A DNA stretch of 64,000 bases from positions 17,227,166 to 17,291,165 of the forward strand of contig OX381717.1 in NCBI GenBank assembly GCA_947462335.1, in the 5' to 3' direction. The notes under the pieces are model-generated. The model saw only the letters and a program-made list of their open reading frames with translations, did no database searches and was not told the DNA's origin. This DNA is from Harmothoe impar (lineage: Eukaryota > Annelida > Polychaeta > Phyllodocida > Polynoidae). Positions 1-10,387 of the stretch are shown in pieces. The position numbers and the translations under genes are program-made. Numbering within the stretch: the stretch's first letter is position 1; each line of letters opens with the position of its first letter.

Positions 1-2720
1 ACGGCGAAATATGGTTTGCACGTGTCTCTGGTTACGGATTTCAATGCATACGCAGGTATTTTGCAAGTGTTGCAAGTGTAAGGCTGCTTTCACCACCAAG
101 TTCTTACTGAAAAGACACAGGAACCAGCTTTCCTCTTGCCGACAAGTCAGGTTGAGATACGTGGGTGGAATCTACCACAATTCGAAAACGATTTTCGCAG
201 CGCTAGCAGATTTCTCCATTTTTCCTCCCAACAGCGATTTTTGGAATGTACCCTTACAAGATCACCTTCAATTTCGAGGCTTTCTTCAGACCATCCAAAG
301 AACCATCTACCGAACACGTGTCTGTGCTCTGGGATCACATCCATTTGTCGGCTAGCGTCGCATCCGACTTTCCGGGGTTGGAAGGTCCGGTCTGCTTCGT
401 GAGAGAATCCGACGCAGATTCTGACCCCTTGTTGGACAGAGTTTTAAATCACATAAACAACACCACCAAAGTCATCGGGGCATCTCCGTCAAGTTCCGGT
501 CGTAGGTTTCAACTTTGGCCATTACGACTTGAACCTGATCAAAATACAGCTTCACGCGTTCTTAGCCTCCAATGACCGAAATAAGGAAGAATTCAGCGTC
601 ATAAAGAGAAGTAACCAATATTTGGCAGTTTACATGCAGCACACTGTTTTCTTGGACGTAGTAAACTATTTGGCACCCGGTTATAACGACGCGAATTATT
701 TGCTAGCTTTCACCAGAAATCAAGAAAAAGGTCACTTTTCTTACGAATGCATGACGTCTACCAGGAAACTGGAAAAAAGAACACTACCACAGAGATCGGC
801 TTTTGACAGCAAACTGACCGGTACCAAGATGACCGAATCCCACTAGGCCAAATGTGGAAAAGTTTGGTTCAAACAGAACATGCAAACTGTGAGAGGTTAC
901 TTGATCTATTACAACAACAAAGACGTGAAATCTTTCATAGAGGCTCTGAACAATTACGCTAAATTTTTCAGAGATCCCGGAATTGCCATGTTCAAAGTCT
1001 CCCTTCTGGGTTTGACTTTAAGGTTCCTGTTTCAAAACACAGAGGCAATGTTTGTAACGTTTCCCCAGTTCGACGCCTACCTCCACTCTCTGATCAAAGA
1101 AAATCTAGTCGGCGGTCCTTCGATAATCTTCAATAGATTTCACGAGAAGGGTGCCACTTGAATAAGGGAGCACAAGTATGGCGAAGAAGCGAGAACGAGC
1201 GAGCACATCCTAGGAGTAGACACTAACTCTCTGTACTTGCGCTGCATGAGCAAAAAGCACTGCAAGGGTCATTACGTGGTGAGATGACCTGAGACCGAGT
1301 TCAAAGCTGAAATTAGACAAATACACTGTCAGGGCACTTTTGAGTGGCTACGCTTCGTAGAGCCATCAGTGACGTGAAACTGCGTGGCGCTTTCAACGGC
1401 GGCAAGATGATTCTAGGTTGCCGAAGAATTCATGTCAATGGATTTCACCAGGTCTCTAATACGGTTTTCCAGTTTCATGGGTATTGGTTCCACGCTTACG
1501 AGTGCATACCGCTGCACCGATATCCCTGCGCTTCACTCAGGGACAAGAGACGCAACAGAACGGCTAGAGTAAGCGCTTACTTAAAAGCACTAGGTTACAA
1601 GCTGATCGTTGTGTGGGAGTGTGAATGGAGGCAGATGAAACATTGAGATCCACAGGTTAAGGCATCCGAACAACACTGGAAGGTTGACGCTTTAAAAGTG
1701 TCTCGAAATGCTATGACCGAGAGCTACATCCTTTCCTCTGTCAAAAACGGGAAAATGTTTGGTTTAATCCAGGTGGACATCACTACACCGCCCCACCTAC
1801 GAGAATACTTCGAAGAGATGACTCCCGTTTTCAAGAAAAAGTTTCAAAATCCAACATAGGAACTCACATGTTAGACTTTGCGAAGGAATAAAGTTGTTGA
1901 ACACACCTCAGAGAAGTCTGATAGGGAGTTACCACGGAAAAAATATTCTCTTGGGAACGCCACTTCTTCAGTGGTATTTAATTCACGGTTTTATAGTCAC
2001 CTTAGTACAGCAGTTTGTAGAATACCTTCCTAGACGACCCTTTGCCAGTTTCGCAGACAAAGTAACCGCAGCGCGAAGACGTGGCGACGTAAAGGCTAAC
2101 AAGAAAATTCTGTCAGACTGTTGCAAGTTAATGGGAAATGCCACGTACAGTAAAACAATTTGCAACGAAGAAAGACACACCACTGTGAAATCGACACCGA
2201 CAGTCTTTACATGGCTCTCAGCCTTGGATGAACTGGTAATACCCGACCTAAGAGAAACGTACTTCAGAGAGAAACGAAAATGGATTCCAACAGCGGTGTG
2301 CGACGATCACTTAGACCTTTTGGTAAAGATAAAAACCGAAGGTGTGCGAGAATGGCTCCCTCCACCCGGCGGTTGTTGTGAGAGAAGTTACGTTCACGAT
2401 CTGAGAACTTCGGGGCTTTTAAAATCCGAGTGGGAAGGTGACGGGATTCTTAGTCTCAGCCCTAAGACTTACATTTGCTACGATAAAGACTCGACAGGAG
2501 AAAGAAAATGCAAAAAATGGTGTGCAAACGGTATACAAAAAATTGGTACGAAACAAAATGGTCACTTACACAATAGAGAAAACTGGAGTGTGATACTTAT
2601 ATTTTAAGCATCGCGTGCATTCTGACGGAGCGACAATGAGTCCTTTAGAGTTAAGAAAAAAAGAGGTGTATCCGTGTTGGAAAAAAATCGCAACAAGACA
2701 GCGCCGCGTATTTGCTTGGT
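1..2720 (+). pseudogene. Polinton/Maverick family-B DNA polymerase, decayed, 5' end outside window
   Basis: Pieces in changing + frames read as a protein-primed family-B DNA polymerase of the Polinton (Maverick) type. In order they are a Cys/His zinc-finger-like start (about 60-145), a YPYKITFNFEAFF stretch (from about 246), an exonuclease-like part containing YDLNLIK (about 520-550), a WECEW motif (1614-1628), a TPRRSLIGSY-like segment (1903-1932), and the polymerase KLMGNATYSKT stretch inside 1894-2607. The catalytic DTDS tetrad is encoded at 2193-2204, but in a different frame from the surrounding open frame. The stretch normally lying between these two motifs is largely missing. Stops or frameshifts lie near 575, 846, 1161, 1646 and 1857. 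No integrase, protease or capsid gene is seen beside it. The family call rests on motif order, the inactive state on the breaks. Confidence 0.85.
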
Positions 2721-2762
2721 TGGTTGGTTGCTTTTTGCTTGCTTGCTTGCTTGCTTGCTTGC
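2716..2762. repeat. GGTT/GCTT tetranucleotide microsatellite
   Basis: Three GGTT units are followed by a T-run and then about five GCTT units, directly after the polymerase relic. Confidence 0.9.
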
Positions 2763-3164
2763 GATCTCTATTTTTTCACTTGAAAATTAATAGGTGTGTG
2801 TTGTGATTGTTATTGTTCTTTAGAATGGTTTGATTCATTGAGTGTGTGTTTTCAAAGAGTGTTTAGTACATTATCAGTGCATGTGAGACTGACAAGCTGA
2901 GACTTTTTTTTGCGGTCTGCTCGAGTGTTAAAAAAAAAGGTTGATTGGAATGAAAAAAATAAAAATTGAAAATAACTTATATTTTTGTGTTTTTATTTAC
3001 ATACGTACTCTTTATTTAGACTAATCGACTCATCATTGTAGTCATTTTTTTTTATTTCCCGCCAAAAAAAAGAGAGTCGCTCGCCTCAGATTTAGTCTAT
3101 TCAAAATTGAGGCATGTGATGTTATTTGTATAATAGTAGTCATGTGGTCTAAAACAACCGTTAT
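2763..3164. other. AT-rich spacer, nothing recognised
   Basis: A- and T-runs and short ORF shadows only. It separates the polymerase relic from the motif cluster that follows. Confidence 0.6.
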
Positions 3165-3560
3165 GCAAAATGTGAGGTCACGTGAGTGTAAATTGGGGGT
3201 TCTCATTGGCTAAGAGGGTGTGTCACTTTAAATTATGTCACTTCCGATCACGTCTCTCCGCGTGACCCCTTAAGTAGGTCACTTCCAGTCACGTTACCCA
3301 TAATTTGGTCACTTCCGGTCACGCGCCCTCCTTAAGGACGTCATGTGACGTCATTTACGGTCATCGCTAATCCCTAAGTAAGTCATGTGACGTCACTTTC
3401 GGTCATGTGACCAAATGGAGGTCACTGATTGGTAAATCAGGTCACTTCGGGTCATGTGACCATTAAGTAGGTCACGTGACGTCACTTCTGGCCTCCCTAA
3501 TTAGGTCAAGTGACGTCACTTCCGGGCACATGACCAAATGGAGGCCTCTGATTGGCTGCA
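3165..3560. promoter_or_regulatory. Dense cluster of CRE, ETS, E-box and CCAAT-like motifs (degenerate tandem repeat)
   Basis: About 400 bp built from variants of a GTCACTTCCGGTCAYGTGAC unit. The palindrome TGACGTCA (consensus CRE) occurs four times (3346, 3388, 3477, 3511) and a near match GGACGTCA at 3337. CACTTCCGG-like ETS cores occur about seven times, CACGTG or CATGTG E-boxes repeatedly, and ATTGG (inverted CCAAT) at about 3205, 3428 and 3550. By composition it could be a promoter or enhancer. It could equally be the regulatory or terminal part of a mobile element, since it lies between a Polinton relic and an internal exon of gene 1. Function is inferred only. Confidence 0.5.
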
Positions 3561-3958
3561 TGTCCAGTGAGTAATAACCAGTACTTAGTATAGTCCCGTT
3601 CCAATACATATCATACCACTTGAGCTAGAGGAAATATATCTATCAAAAAAAGATTCTCTATCATTTATTTCTTAATCATTAATATGTGAATAGGATGTTC
3701 GCTTAGAACTTAGATCACCCTACCTTATGGGCCTTCAACAAAGTAACAAAAGAAATGGTTTGCTCTTAAAACTACAGTTTCTCATTTTTGAATCCAACAC
3801 CCTGATGTGACATGCGCTTATTTTTCCATCCTTTAAATCATACTCAAATGTGTTCCAGTTACTAGTACAATATCATTTCTAAATAATCGGGCATAACAAG
3901 ATAGCCTAAGCAAGAAAGCTTATCTATATATAGGTGAGTTTTATGATATTGCTTACAG
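3561..3958 (+). other. Intron or upstream sequence before the first visible EGF exon
   Basis: AT-rich sequence ending in a polypyrimidine-poor acceptor, gcttacag, at 3951-3958. No signal-peptide exon was found here, so the 5' part of gene 1 is probably left of the window. Confidence 0.5.
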
Positions 3959-4084
3959 ATAATGATGAATGCAACTTGTCGGTCCCGCCCTGTGACATGA
4001 CCGCACAATGCGCCAACTTAGCTGGTTCCTTCACCTGCACATGTAATACTGGCTATTCCGGAGAAGGGATGGACCCTTGTACAG
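3959..4084 (+). CDS. Gene 1 exon: cbEGF domain A
   Basis: 126 nt, acceptor AG at 3957-3958 and donor gtaagt at 4085, phase 1 to 1. It translates to one EGF module starting DNDEC with six cysteines in EGF spacing and ending before the last split codon. The N-terminal D-x-D/N-E-C is the calcium-binding signature. The C-x-N-x4-F-x-C-x-C segment fits the Asp/Asn beta-hydroxylation consensus of cbEGF domains. Confidence 0.93.
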
Positions 4085-5397
4085 GTAAGTATAAGTACAT
4101 TTTAGCCACTTTAGATAATATACATCTTTCTCATCATGGCAAATCTCACCCAAAATTGTATTTCGGATTTTTTCCTGCAAATTTTAAGGGAAAATTAGAT
4201 GATAATGTACAATTAATGCACATTAAATTATGGTATAAAATTGAAGCTTACAGTGGTGCTGATACAATCAGCTAGAGGAAATACCTATTCAAAACATTTG
4301 TCTTTCTTTTTTTTCTCAATCTTCAAAATGTCAATGTGAAGTTTGCTGAGAGCCGAGATCCTAATATCTATTGATCGTCAGCCAAAAAAAAAAAAAGAAA
4401 AAAGGGTGCCCTCATTTTTTTATGGCTTAGTGATGTGAAACAAGTATATTATTTGGAGTTGGCTTTCCTTGCTGTCAAAAATGCAGTTTCTTATTAATGA
4501 ATATGTCACCTTAGTGTGACATCATCTAATTTTTGTAATCTTTCGAATTCTACTCAAATGTGTTGTATCATATTTGAAGACTGGGGCATAATCGAACGCC
4601 TTATAGGAACAAAGTTACCCTGATAATGGGTCCCATTTGACCTAGGTGAAAATTAGTTGAATTCTGAGGGTTTTTAGTGAATTTTCTCACTGCATTCAAG
4701 CATCATGCTAACCCTATTAGTAGAGACACTCTGGAAGAGTCAGCATGATGCACCAAAAAAAACTTCATTCATAAAGTCTCTCCAGAGTCTACTACAGACC
4801 TCTACCGTACCATGTCCGCTGCTGTTGTGTGGTTGGTTGGCAACAGCCTACAGGTAGTACCTGACAGTCCTATAGGTGGCACTGTAGTCGTAGTGGTTAG
4901 AACCAATGTAGTACCACTCCACCCCACCAGGTGGCACCAATGACAGTCCAGTCCATTTAGATTTATAGAATCATAAGCCACGCTCATGTTAACAAAAAAG
5001 TATGAAAAATATTGCTTAAGAGTGAATATTGGCTGATATACTACTTGTCACATACCTAATGAAAGCTCTTGATGAGCTGTACACAAATATGGCAATATCA
5101 CACCATTTTTTATGTGAGACTTTCGACCCATTTCGTTAAATCGGGTCACATATGTAGGTCTCCTTTATTATGTCCCTTTTTTGAGAGGCTGATTTCAAAT
5201 CTGTTTCATGAAATCCTACCAATCCGTCCAAGAGTGCATACAGTTTTGGGATTTCAAATAACCAAAAAACAGTTTTGCTGGAATATATCAGGCCCTTGAA
5301 GTAAAGAGGTATTGCCTGATTAACTGTTATAACTTTTAGAGTAGGTTTATAATTATAATAGTCATACCTACATTGATGCTAAATTATGCTTATTCAG
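4085..5397 (+). other. Gene 1 intron with a MITE fragment
   Basis: 1.3 kb GT-AG intron, AT-rich. The only structured content seen is a fragment at 4688-4757 of the CATCATGC-rich MITE family described at 6971-7219. Small ORFs here have no recognisable content. Confidence 0.6.
4688..4757. mobile_element. Fragment of TTAA-type hairpin MITE
   Basis: Matches the middle of the copy at 6971-7219: a TTCAAGCATCATGC segment, then AGAGACACTC and GTCAGCATGATGCACCA. Both ends are missing. Confidence 0.6.
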
Positions 5398-5520
5398 ACA
5401 TTGATGAATGCGCGTCAATGACGGACAATTGTGACAGCAATGCAGCTTGCGCCAATACGGATGGTTCCTTTAACTGCACATGTAACGATGGCTTTGAGGG
5501 AGATGGTACCACATGCACAG
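5398..5520 (+). CDS. Gene 1 exon: cbEGF domain B
   Basis: 123 nt, acceptor tattcag ending at 5397, donor gtaaaa from 5521, phase 1 to 1. It encodes a DIDEC-starting EGF module with six cysteines and the C-x-N-x4-F-x-C-x-C hydroxylation consensus. It carries NGS/FNC-type N-glycosylation-like text near the third and fourth cysteines, unlike most sister modules. Confidence 0.93.
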
Positions 5521-6970
5521 GTAAAATTTGAGCCTTTCCCTATTTCTATTATGTTAAATGTGACCCATTTCAACAAAATGGGTCAAAGGTCACAGTTTTT
5601 AGATGTGGGCTCTGTAAGTAGCCTAGTGTGGAAAATATTAGTTTTGAGAAATGAACTTTTGATACTTTTCTTAGAATTTATCTTTTGGCAAACTATGTTA
5701 CAAACCAGATTTCTACCGCCATTTTCCCAAAGATCGAATATTTACTAACCTGCTACTTATACCTAATCAAAACTCTTGATCAGTTGTACACAAAATTAAT
5801 GTTAAAACGGGACACAAATAGGCTTTTTCCTATTTTTCCCCGCATTCTAAATCTTACTTAAATGTGATCTAAACATTATAACAGTATGCTATTCAGGGAA
5901 GGTGCATCAACTTTATTTTTTTGAACAATATTTAGACTTAATTTCCCACATAGAATCCGTGTGCAGGTTGACAATGTATGACATACATATGTGGTCATCA
6001 TCTCCGAGATGCATGATTGTTATACCGTATGAGTGAGATATACTTGTACTTTACCGTAAGTAATCAAAGATTAGCAGTACACACTCACTATCGAAGTATG
6101 ATGTATAAAACATGCATGTATTAAGCTATAAATGATAACAATTTCTGAGAAATAAAGGTCATGGGAAAGGCATTATCAACAGATAATATTATGCCCTTAC
6201 CATTTAGTCAATTCATTATCAAATCTGCTTATCAACCATTACGATAGACATCATGAGCCAGGTAAATACTACACTTTAAGTCCTTGAGACACCCCTTATA
6301 ATATGATATTTATTTATTTGAATTAATTAGCTCAGTTATCATTATGAATTTCACATTTTATACAACAGCTACCTGAGCCTTTGGCACTTTATTCATCATA
6401 ACAGCCTTAGCAAAGCTTTGTACTCTATTTGGGTCTGAGTCAACCTGGTTTCTGGCGTTTGCTCATTCCATAGCCTAGCACAGACAACTTCAGGACTTTT
6501 TTCATAAGAGGTGGCATGGACTGTATGATATGTTAACAAAGAAGCCTCATTGGCACGGGTGACTGTTCAAATGCCATCCTTTGATAACTATAGATCAGAG
6601 AACGATCGGATATGGCCCAACCATGGGAGTTATCATGCGGGAAGAAAATCATAAACAATGTTATTTCATAATAACCATATGTATTGCAATTAAGTATTAT
6701 TTGTGGAAAAATTGTAGAAAATAAAGGAGAATGGAATAAATAGGAAGAAAAGCATGTTATTTAAACATCCTTACTCCTTCTGAAAAAAAATTGATTTTGG
6801 GACCCAATCATAAGATTCACTTTAAGACTTTCGTTTTTTCTTTAATTAACAGAAACCTCCAGATTTTCATCAAAAAACTTTCATTACTGATATTCTAGGC
6901 TAATAGAATCGACGGAGGCAGGCTTTGGTAATAAAGGTTTATTTAGTAGTGAAACCTTTAAGGTTGTTGT
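5521..6970 (+). other. Start of the 10.1-kb gene 1 intron
   Basis: First part of the intron between EGF exons B and C. AT-rich, with no coding exon, RNA gene or clear repeat structure seen. Confidence 0.5.
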
Positions 6971-7219
6971 TTAACCCTGTAAGGGTGGCATGATGCTTCA
7001 TGTATCATGTCCTTGGTCATCATGATGCATGAATGCAGCCCTGGGGAGTACTCACCAGTGCTACATTCAAGCATCATGACAACCCTATGGGGTAGAGACA
7101 CTCCCGAAGAGTCAGCATGATGCACCAATGCGGCACCTGCAAGTTACTCGCAGGGGCTGCATTGGTGCATCATGCCAACAAATGTCATATTTTAAAGATA
7201 TCCCTCCTTAAAGGGTTAA
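6971..7219. mobile_element. TTAA-flanked hairpin MITE (piggyBac-like), best copy
   Basis: Begins TTAACCCTGTAAGGG and ends CCTTAAAGGGTTAA, so TTAA lies at both ends with CCCTTTAAGG-like inverted termini, as in piggyBac-type elements. The inside is a chain of nested hairpins such as GATGCACCAATGC against GCATTGGTGCATC. No ORF. Related copies lie near 4.7, 31.9, 33.3, 34.8, 46.3 and 48.9 kb. Confidence 0.75.
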
Positions 7220-7500
7220 TAGAGACAACCGGTATTGTTATAAAATACATACATACTATAAATACATTGGATAAGAAATAAACAGAAACATGTGAGGTGA
7301 TGTTTGAATGACGATGAGTAACATTTGTAATGATAGTTGATTAGATTTTTGATATCTTAGACATAAACATTTTTATGATGACTACTGATAATAGGTGTGG
7401 GTGGGTGGGATATTTCGTAGTTGTTGAGCCGACGATGGCTGAAGGTGGTCTGAGGTAAAGTATAGGGTGAGGGGAACACAGGTGGTTGTCTCTCATCACC

Positions 7501-7763
7501 TTGAGCCAATGTTTTTGTCTCTGACCGGGTGCCGTCTCTGACCGGATGTCACTTTGGTAGTTTAGTTATGTTCTACCAACAGCAGAAGGCTAATAATTAG
7601 TACATAACCGCTGCCATAACTTTTTTACAAGTCCTTATATATATGAGTATACGTAAGAATTTAAAAAACACTTTTTTCTGACACTAGGTCAGAGAAGGCA
7701 CCCGGTCAGAGAGGGCACCTGGTCAGAGACGGCACCAGGTCAGAGACAAAAACATTGGCGCAA
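7501..7763. mobile_element. Snap-back element with GGTCAGAGA repeat arms
   Basis: Left arm 7501-7545 and right arm 7719-7763 are inverted copies, about 45 bp with few mismatches. Both contain a tandem motif, GGTCAGAGACGGCACC or its reverse. The right side carries extra copies from 7687 on. Related arms built on GGTCAAAGAYGGCACC occur at 16425-16505, 32795-32880 and 58974-59072. Confidence 0.7.
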
Positions 7764-7789
7764 GTAGAGCAGCAGCAGAGGGTGGCCTC

Positions 7790-8215
7790 AGAAGTGACTT
7801 AATTCATACAATTACTGAAAGCTAAAACATGATTTTTCGTTTTCTTCAATGTCCCTGGATATGGAAAAGTGATGTCGTACAAGTGATATCTCATGCAGGC
7901 ACTAATAAATTTGCACTTCTATGTTACATGTCCCTTAACATTTTTGTCATTTTTTATAGCCAAAAACACATGTAAACCAGTCTCTCCTAGCTCAAATATT
8001 GATCCTAGAAAAATGTTGATGGTACCTATCCCCCCTAAATCTGACCCAAGGATCACATAAAGACAACCCCCATATTGCTATGATCAGTAGTTGCCTAGCA
8101 ACGGTCGTTTTTGCATAGCAACATCCCATTAGAGCAGCAGCAGCTTGGCTACATCGGAATGCGTTTTAATTCATACAATTACTGAAAGCTACAATGTTTT
8201 TCCATGATGAGCAGC
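7790..8215. repeat. Dispersed repeat, inverted copy of 11460-11850
   Basis: Shares, in reverse orientation with 11460-11850, a TGATCCTTGGGT-like block, a block around TTGCTAGGCAAC, CATAGCAACAT, and terminal text around TACTGAAAGCTA. No ORF. Family unknown. Confidence 0.65.
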
Positions 8216-8355
8216 CCCTACCCATCATGACACCTTGGTTATTTTATAATATACCCTCACATAACATAAAACTACGGGGGTAAACTAAAGCCACGTGGTT
8301 GATATCTTATAGGGTATATGGACGATATCTCACCTAGTTACAATTAATACACACA

Positions 8356-8792
8356 CAGGGGTAGACACTAACGCTGGCCCAGGAGCCAATGGCCCGTAGT
8401 TTTGGTTGCAGGCCCATAGTTTTCAGAGCGTTTGCCTTGCTTTAATTCTGGTCTACATGCGAGTTTTTACAGCTTGAGAATCGGACCATTATTAAGGTTT
8501 CCAGAGAGTAAAACAAAAAGCCTAATCATTTTGTAGAAAGTTACATAAAATCATACTATGTATACGAGTTGAAAAGATTCAAATGATTTGAATATACAGT
8601 GAACTTATTTATTATGATTTTCAAGGTAAATTCTTTCTTTATGATAATATTATATTGACGCTCAATACATGGGTCCATTTTACTGTACTAACCTAAGAAC
8701 TTCCCGCGCCCACAGCTTAATCCCGGGCCCAAAACTTTCAGAAGATGCGGGCCCCGGTGGCCCATGGTCTCAAATGTTAGTGTCTACCCCTG
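8356..8792. mobile_element. hAT-like MITE with CAGGGGTAGACACTAAC ends
   Basis: 437 bp bounded by CAGGGGTAGACACTAAC and its exact reverse complement. Subterminal GGCCCA-rich stretches are also inverted. CAGGGG ends are typical of hAT elements. The flanks (tacacaca and cacacata) give only an imperfect 8-bp duplication. A second end of this family lies at 45055-45184. No transposase. Confidence 0.75.
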
Positions 8793-9344
8793 CACACATA
8801 CTGTATTCAACCTAATAAGCGCACATCCCCTAATAAGTGCACACCCTCCTTTTAAGGCCAATTTTAGACTGTAAAACCCCGCAAAATATGTTAGTTTTTA
8901 GCCCAAATGAACTATCGACAAATATGGGACTGCAACAGTAAAAAAAAACAATGGGGAAAATGGGTGTGGAAGTGTGCCCTTCTGCTTGAACCTAATATTA
9001 AATGTATATCGACCCAAAATCAAGGGAAGAAACCACCTCACCCAACATTCTCCCTTCAAGGTAGGGCCTATTACAGGCAGGATTTCTCCAACCTGATAAT
9101 GTGGCTAGTTTATTATTTATGTGTTGATCAATAATATAACATAATATCATTAATATAAACTCCCAAGACTATGTGTTAGATAGCCTACACCTGTACCCTG
9201 GTATGCCTCATAACCACTGCCCCACAAGGTCGAGACGAGGTGTTATACACCAAGTATCTGGCTTAACCCTCGGTTATGTTAGGGTACACGATATACCCAA
9301 AGTGTGAAGCCTTTGTCTCAGCCGTCCACCGTGGGTTAAGTACT
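8793..9344. other. Intronic sequence with a tandem AATAAG end-repeat
   Basis: Near 8811-8850 two versions of CCTAATAAGYGCACA lie in tandem. A reverse-oriented relative occurs at 49765-49825. The rest shows nothing recognisable. Confidence 0.45.
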
Positions 9345-9449
9345 GGATATACTCCTGGGGGTCGAGAGGCAATATCATTGATATAAGCCAAGGCCAAAGG
9401 CCGAGGCTTATATCAATGATATTGCCTCTCGACCCCCAGGAGTATATCC
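9345..9449. repeat. Perfect 45-bp-arm palindrome (snap-back)
   Basis: Arms 9345-9389 and 9405-9449 are exact reverse complements. They are separated by 15 nt that themselves contain GGCCAAAGGCC. Zero mismatches in 45 bp imply a young insertion or gene-conversion maintenance. Confidence 0.93.
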
Positions 9450-9673
9450 GACATACAGCTCGCTTGCATAGATTGATAATGTATGATAGCCTGATTACAG
9501 CTCTTTTTCCACACATGTGGCCTAGGAGGATATCTTGTACAACCCTCCTAGGAGGTTATATGATCATCAAACATCTTCTCTGTGTGTTCTCATAGAAATA
9601 CAATGATCATAGCATATGCTTGAAGAGTGTAGCCTCATTCTGATACAACATAGTCATATATATATATACTAAC

Positions 9674-9871
9674 TGTAGCGGGCACGTATCGCTCGGGGCA
9701 GCCCGAGCGTGCGTGGAGAGCGCATTGCCCGCCTGTGGTAGCTCAAGTACCGTAGCAGAGCAGTGAGAAGCAGCTGGCCCTGTGGTGTAGCGGTAGCATT
9801 CTCAACTCCGGAGCGGAGGGGCCGGGGTTCGATCCCACGTGGGGCTGTCCTGTTTTCCGCTGCCTGTTACA
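9674..9871 (+). repeat. TRIM 5' LTR (LTR1), complete
   Basis: 198 bp, TGTAGCGGGC to CTGTTACA. Contains an 8-bp-stem hairpin (CGCTCGGG and CCCGAGCG, loop GCAG) near its start and a tRNA-like block at 9776-9846. No convincing TATA box or AATAAA signal was seen, so transcription may depend on the internal Pol III-type boxes (inference). Confidence 0.8.
9776..9846 (+). repeat. tRNA-like sequence inside LTR1
   Basis: 71 nt with a B box GGTTCGATCC, an A-box-like TGTAGCGGTAGCA, and a foldable 7-bp acceptor (GGCCCTG with TGGGGCT, using wobble pairs). The anticodon stem does not pair well, so it is a tRNA-derived repeat and not a working tRNA gene. Confidence 0.7.
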
Positions 9872-9872
9872 C

Positions 9873-9890
9873 TGGTGCCGTGACCAGGAT
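9873..9890 (+). other. Primer-binding-site-like sequence
   Basis: TGGTGCCGTGACCAGGAT begins one base after LTR1. It starts with TGG, the complement of a tRNA CCA end, as expected for a retrotransposon PBS. Confidence 0.7.
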
Positions 9891-10110
9891 GGGAACCCCT
9901 GGGTTGGGTACTTGAGCGTGTTCAGCTTCGGCTAGGAGGTCCGTGGGACCTCCATTGACCTGGCAGAAGTCTGAGCGGTTTCAGCTTGTGCTATGTGTGC
10001 GTCCAAAGACACATGTTCAGGGCAGGTGACTGGCTTCGGCGGCTAATTCTAAGTAAGGGATTAGCTTTGATCACAGATTGCTGAGTAACATGTCTGTCCG
10101 CGGACCTAGC

Positions 10111-10130
10111 AAAAGTCTGAAGGGGAGTAA
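10111..10130 (+). other. Polypurine-tract-like sequence before LTR2
   Basis: A purine-rich run containing GAAGGGGAG lies directly upstream of the TGTAGCGGGC start of LTR2, the position of a plus-strand primer site. Confidence 0.65.
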
Positions 10131-10306
10131 TGTAGCGGGCACGTATCGCTCGGGGCAGCCCGAGCGTGCGTGGAGAGCGCATTGCCCGCCTGTGGTAGCT
10201 CACGTACCATAGCAGAGCAGTGAGGAGCAGCCAGCCCTGTGGTGTAGCGGTATCATTCTCAACTCCGGAGTGGAGGGGCCGGGGTTCGATCCCCCGTGGG
10301 GCTGCC
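10131..10306 (+). repeat. TRIM LTR2, 3' end missing
   Basis: Collinear with LTR1 up to the end of the tRNA-like block. The last roughly 25 bp are absent and ATAA precedes LTR3. Its tRNA-like part (10233-10303) has a perfect 5-bp T stem (CGGGG with CCCCG) and an AGCCCTG/TGGGGCT acceptor. Confidence 0.8.
10233..10303 (+). repeat. tRNA-like sequence inside LTR2
   Basis: Best-folding copy: 7-bp acceptor with a G-T at the inner end, 4-bp D stem, perfect T stem and loop TTCGATC. The anticodon stem is weak. If aligned as a tRNA, the loop gives CCG at the anticodon. Confidence 0.65.
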
Positions 10307-10310
10307 ATAA

Positions 10311-10386
10311 TGTAGCGGGCACGTATCGCTCGGGGCAGCCCGAGCGTGCGTGGAGAGCGCATTGCCCGCCTGTGGTAGCTCAAGTA
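10311..10386 (+). repeat. TRIM LTR3, first 76 bp only
   Basis: Identical start to LTR1, then broken inside CTCAAGTA and joined after one base to the 3' end of the inverted LTR4. Confidence 0.8.
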
Positions 10387-10387
10387 G

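Noticed and set aside
9991..10383. 130-residue minus-strand ORF with repeated SYHRRAMRSPRTLGLPRAIRARYI
   Set aside because: It is the tandem LTR sequence of the TRIM read through; the repetition follows the LTRs.
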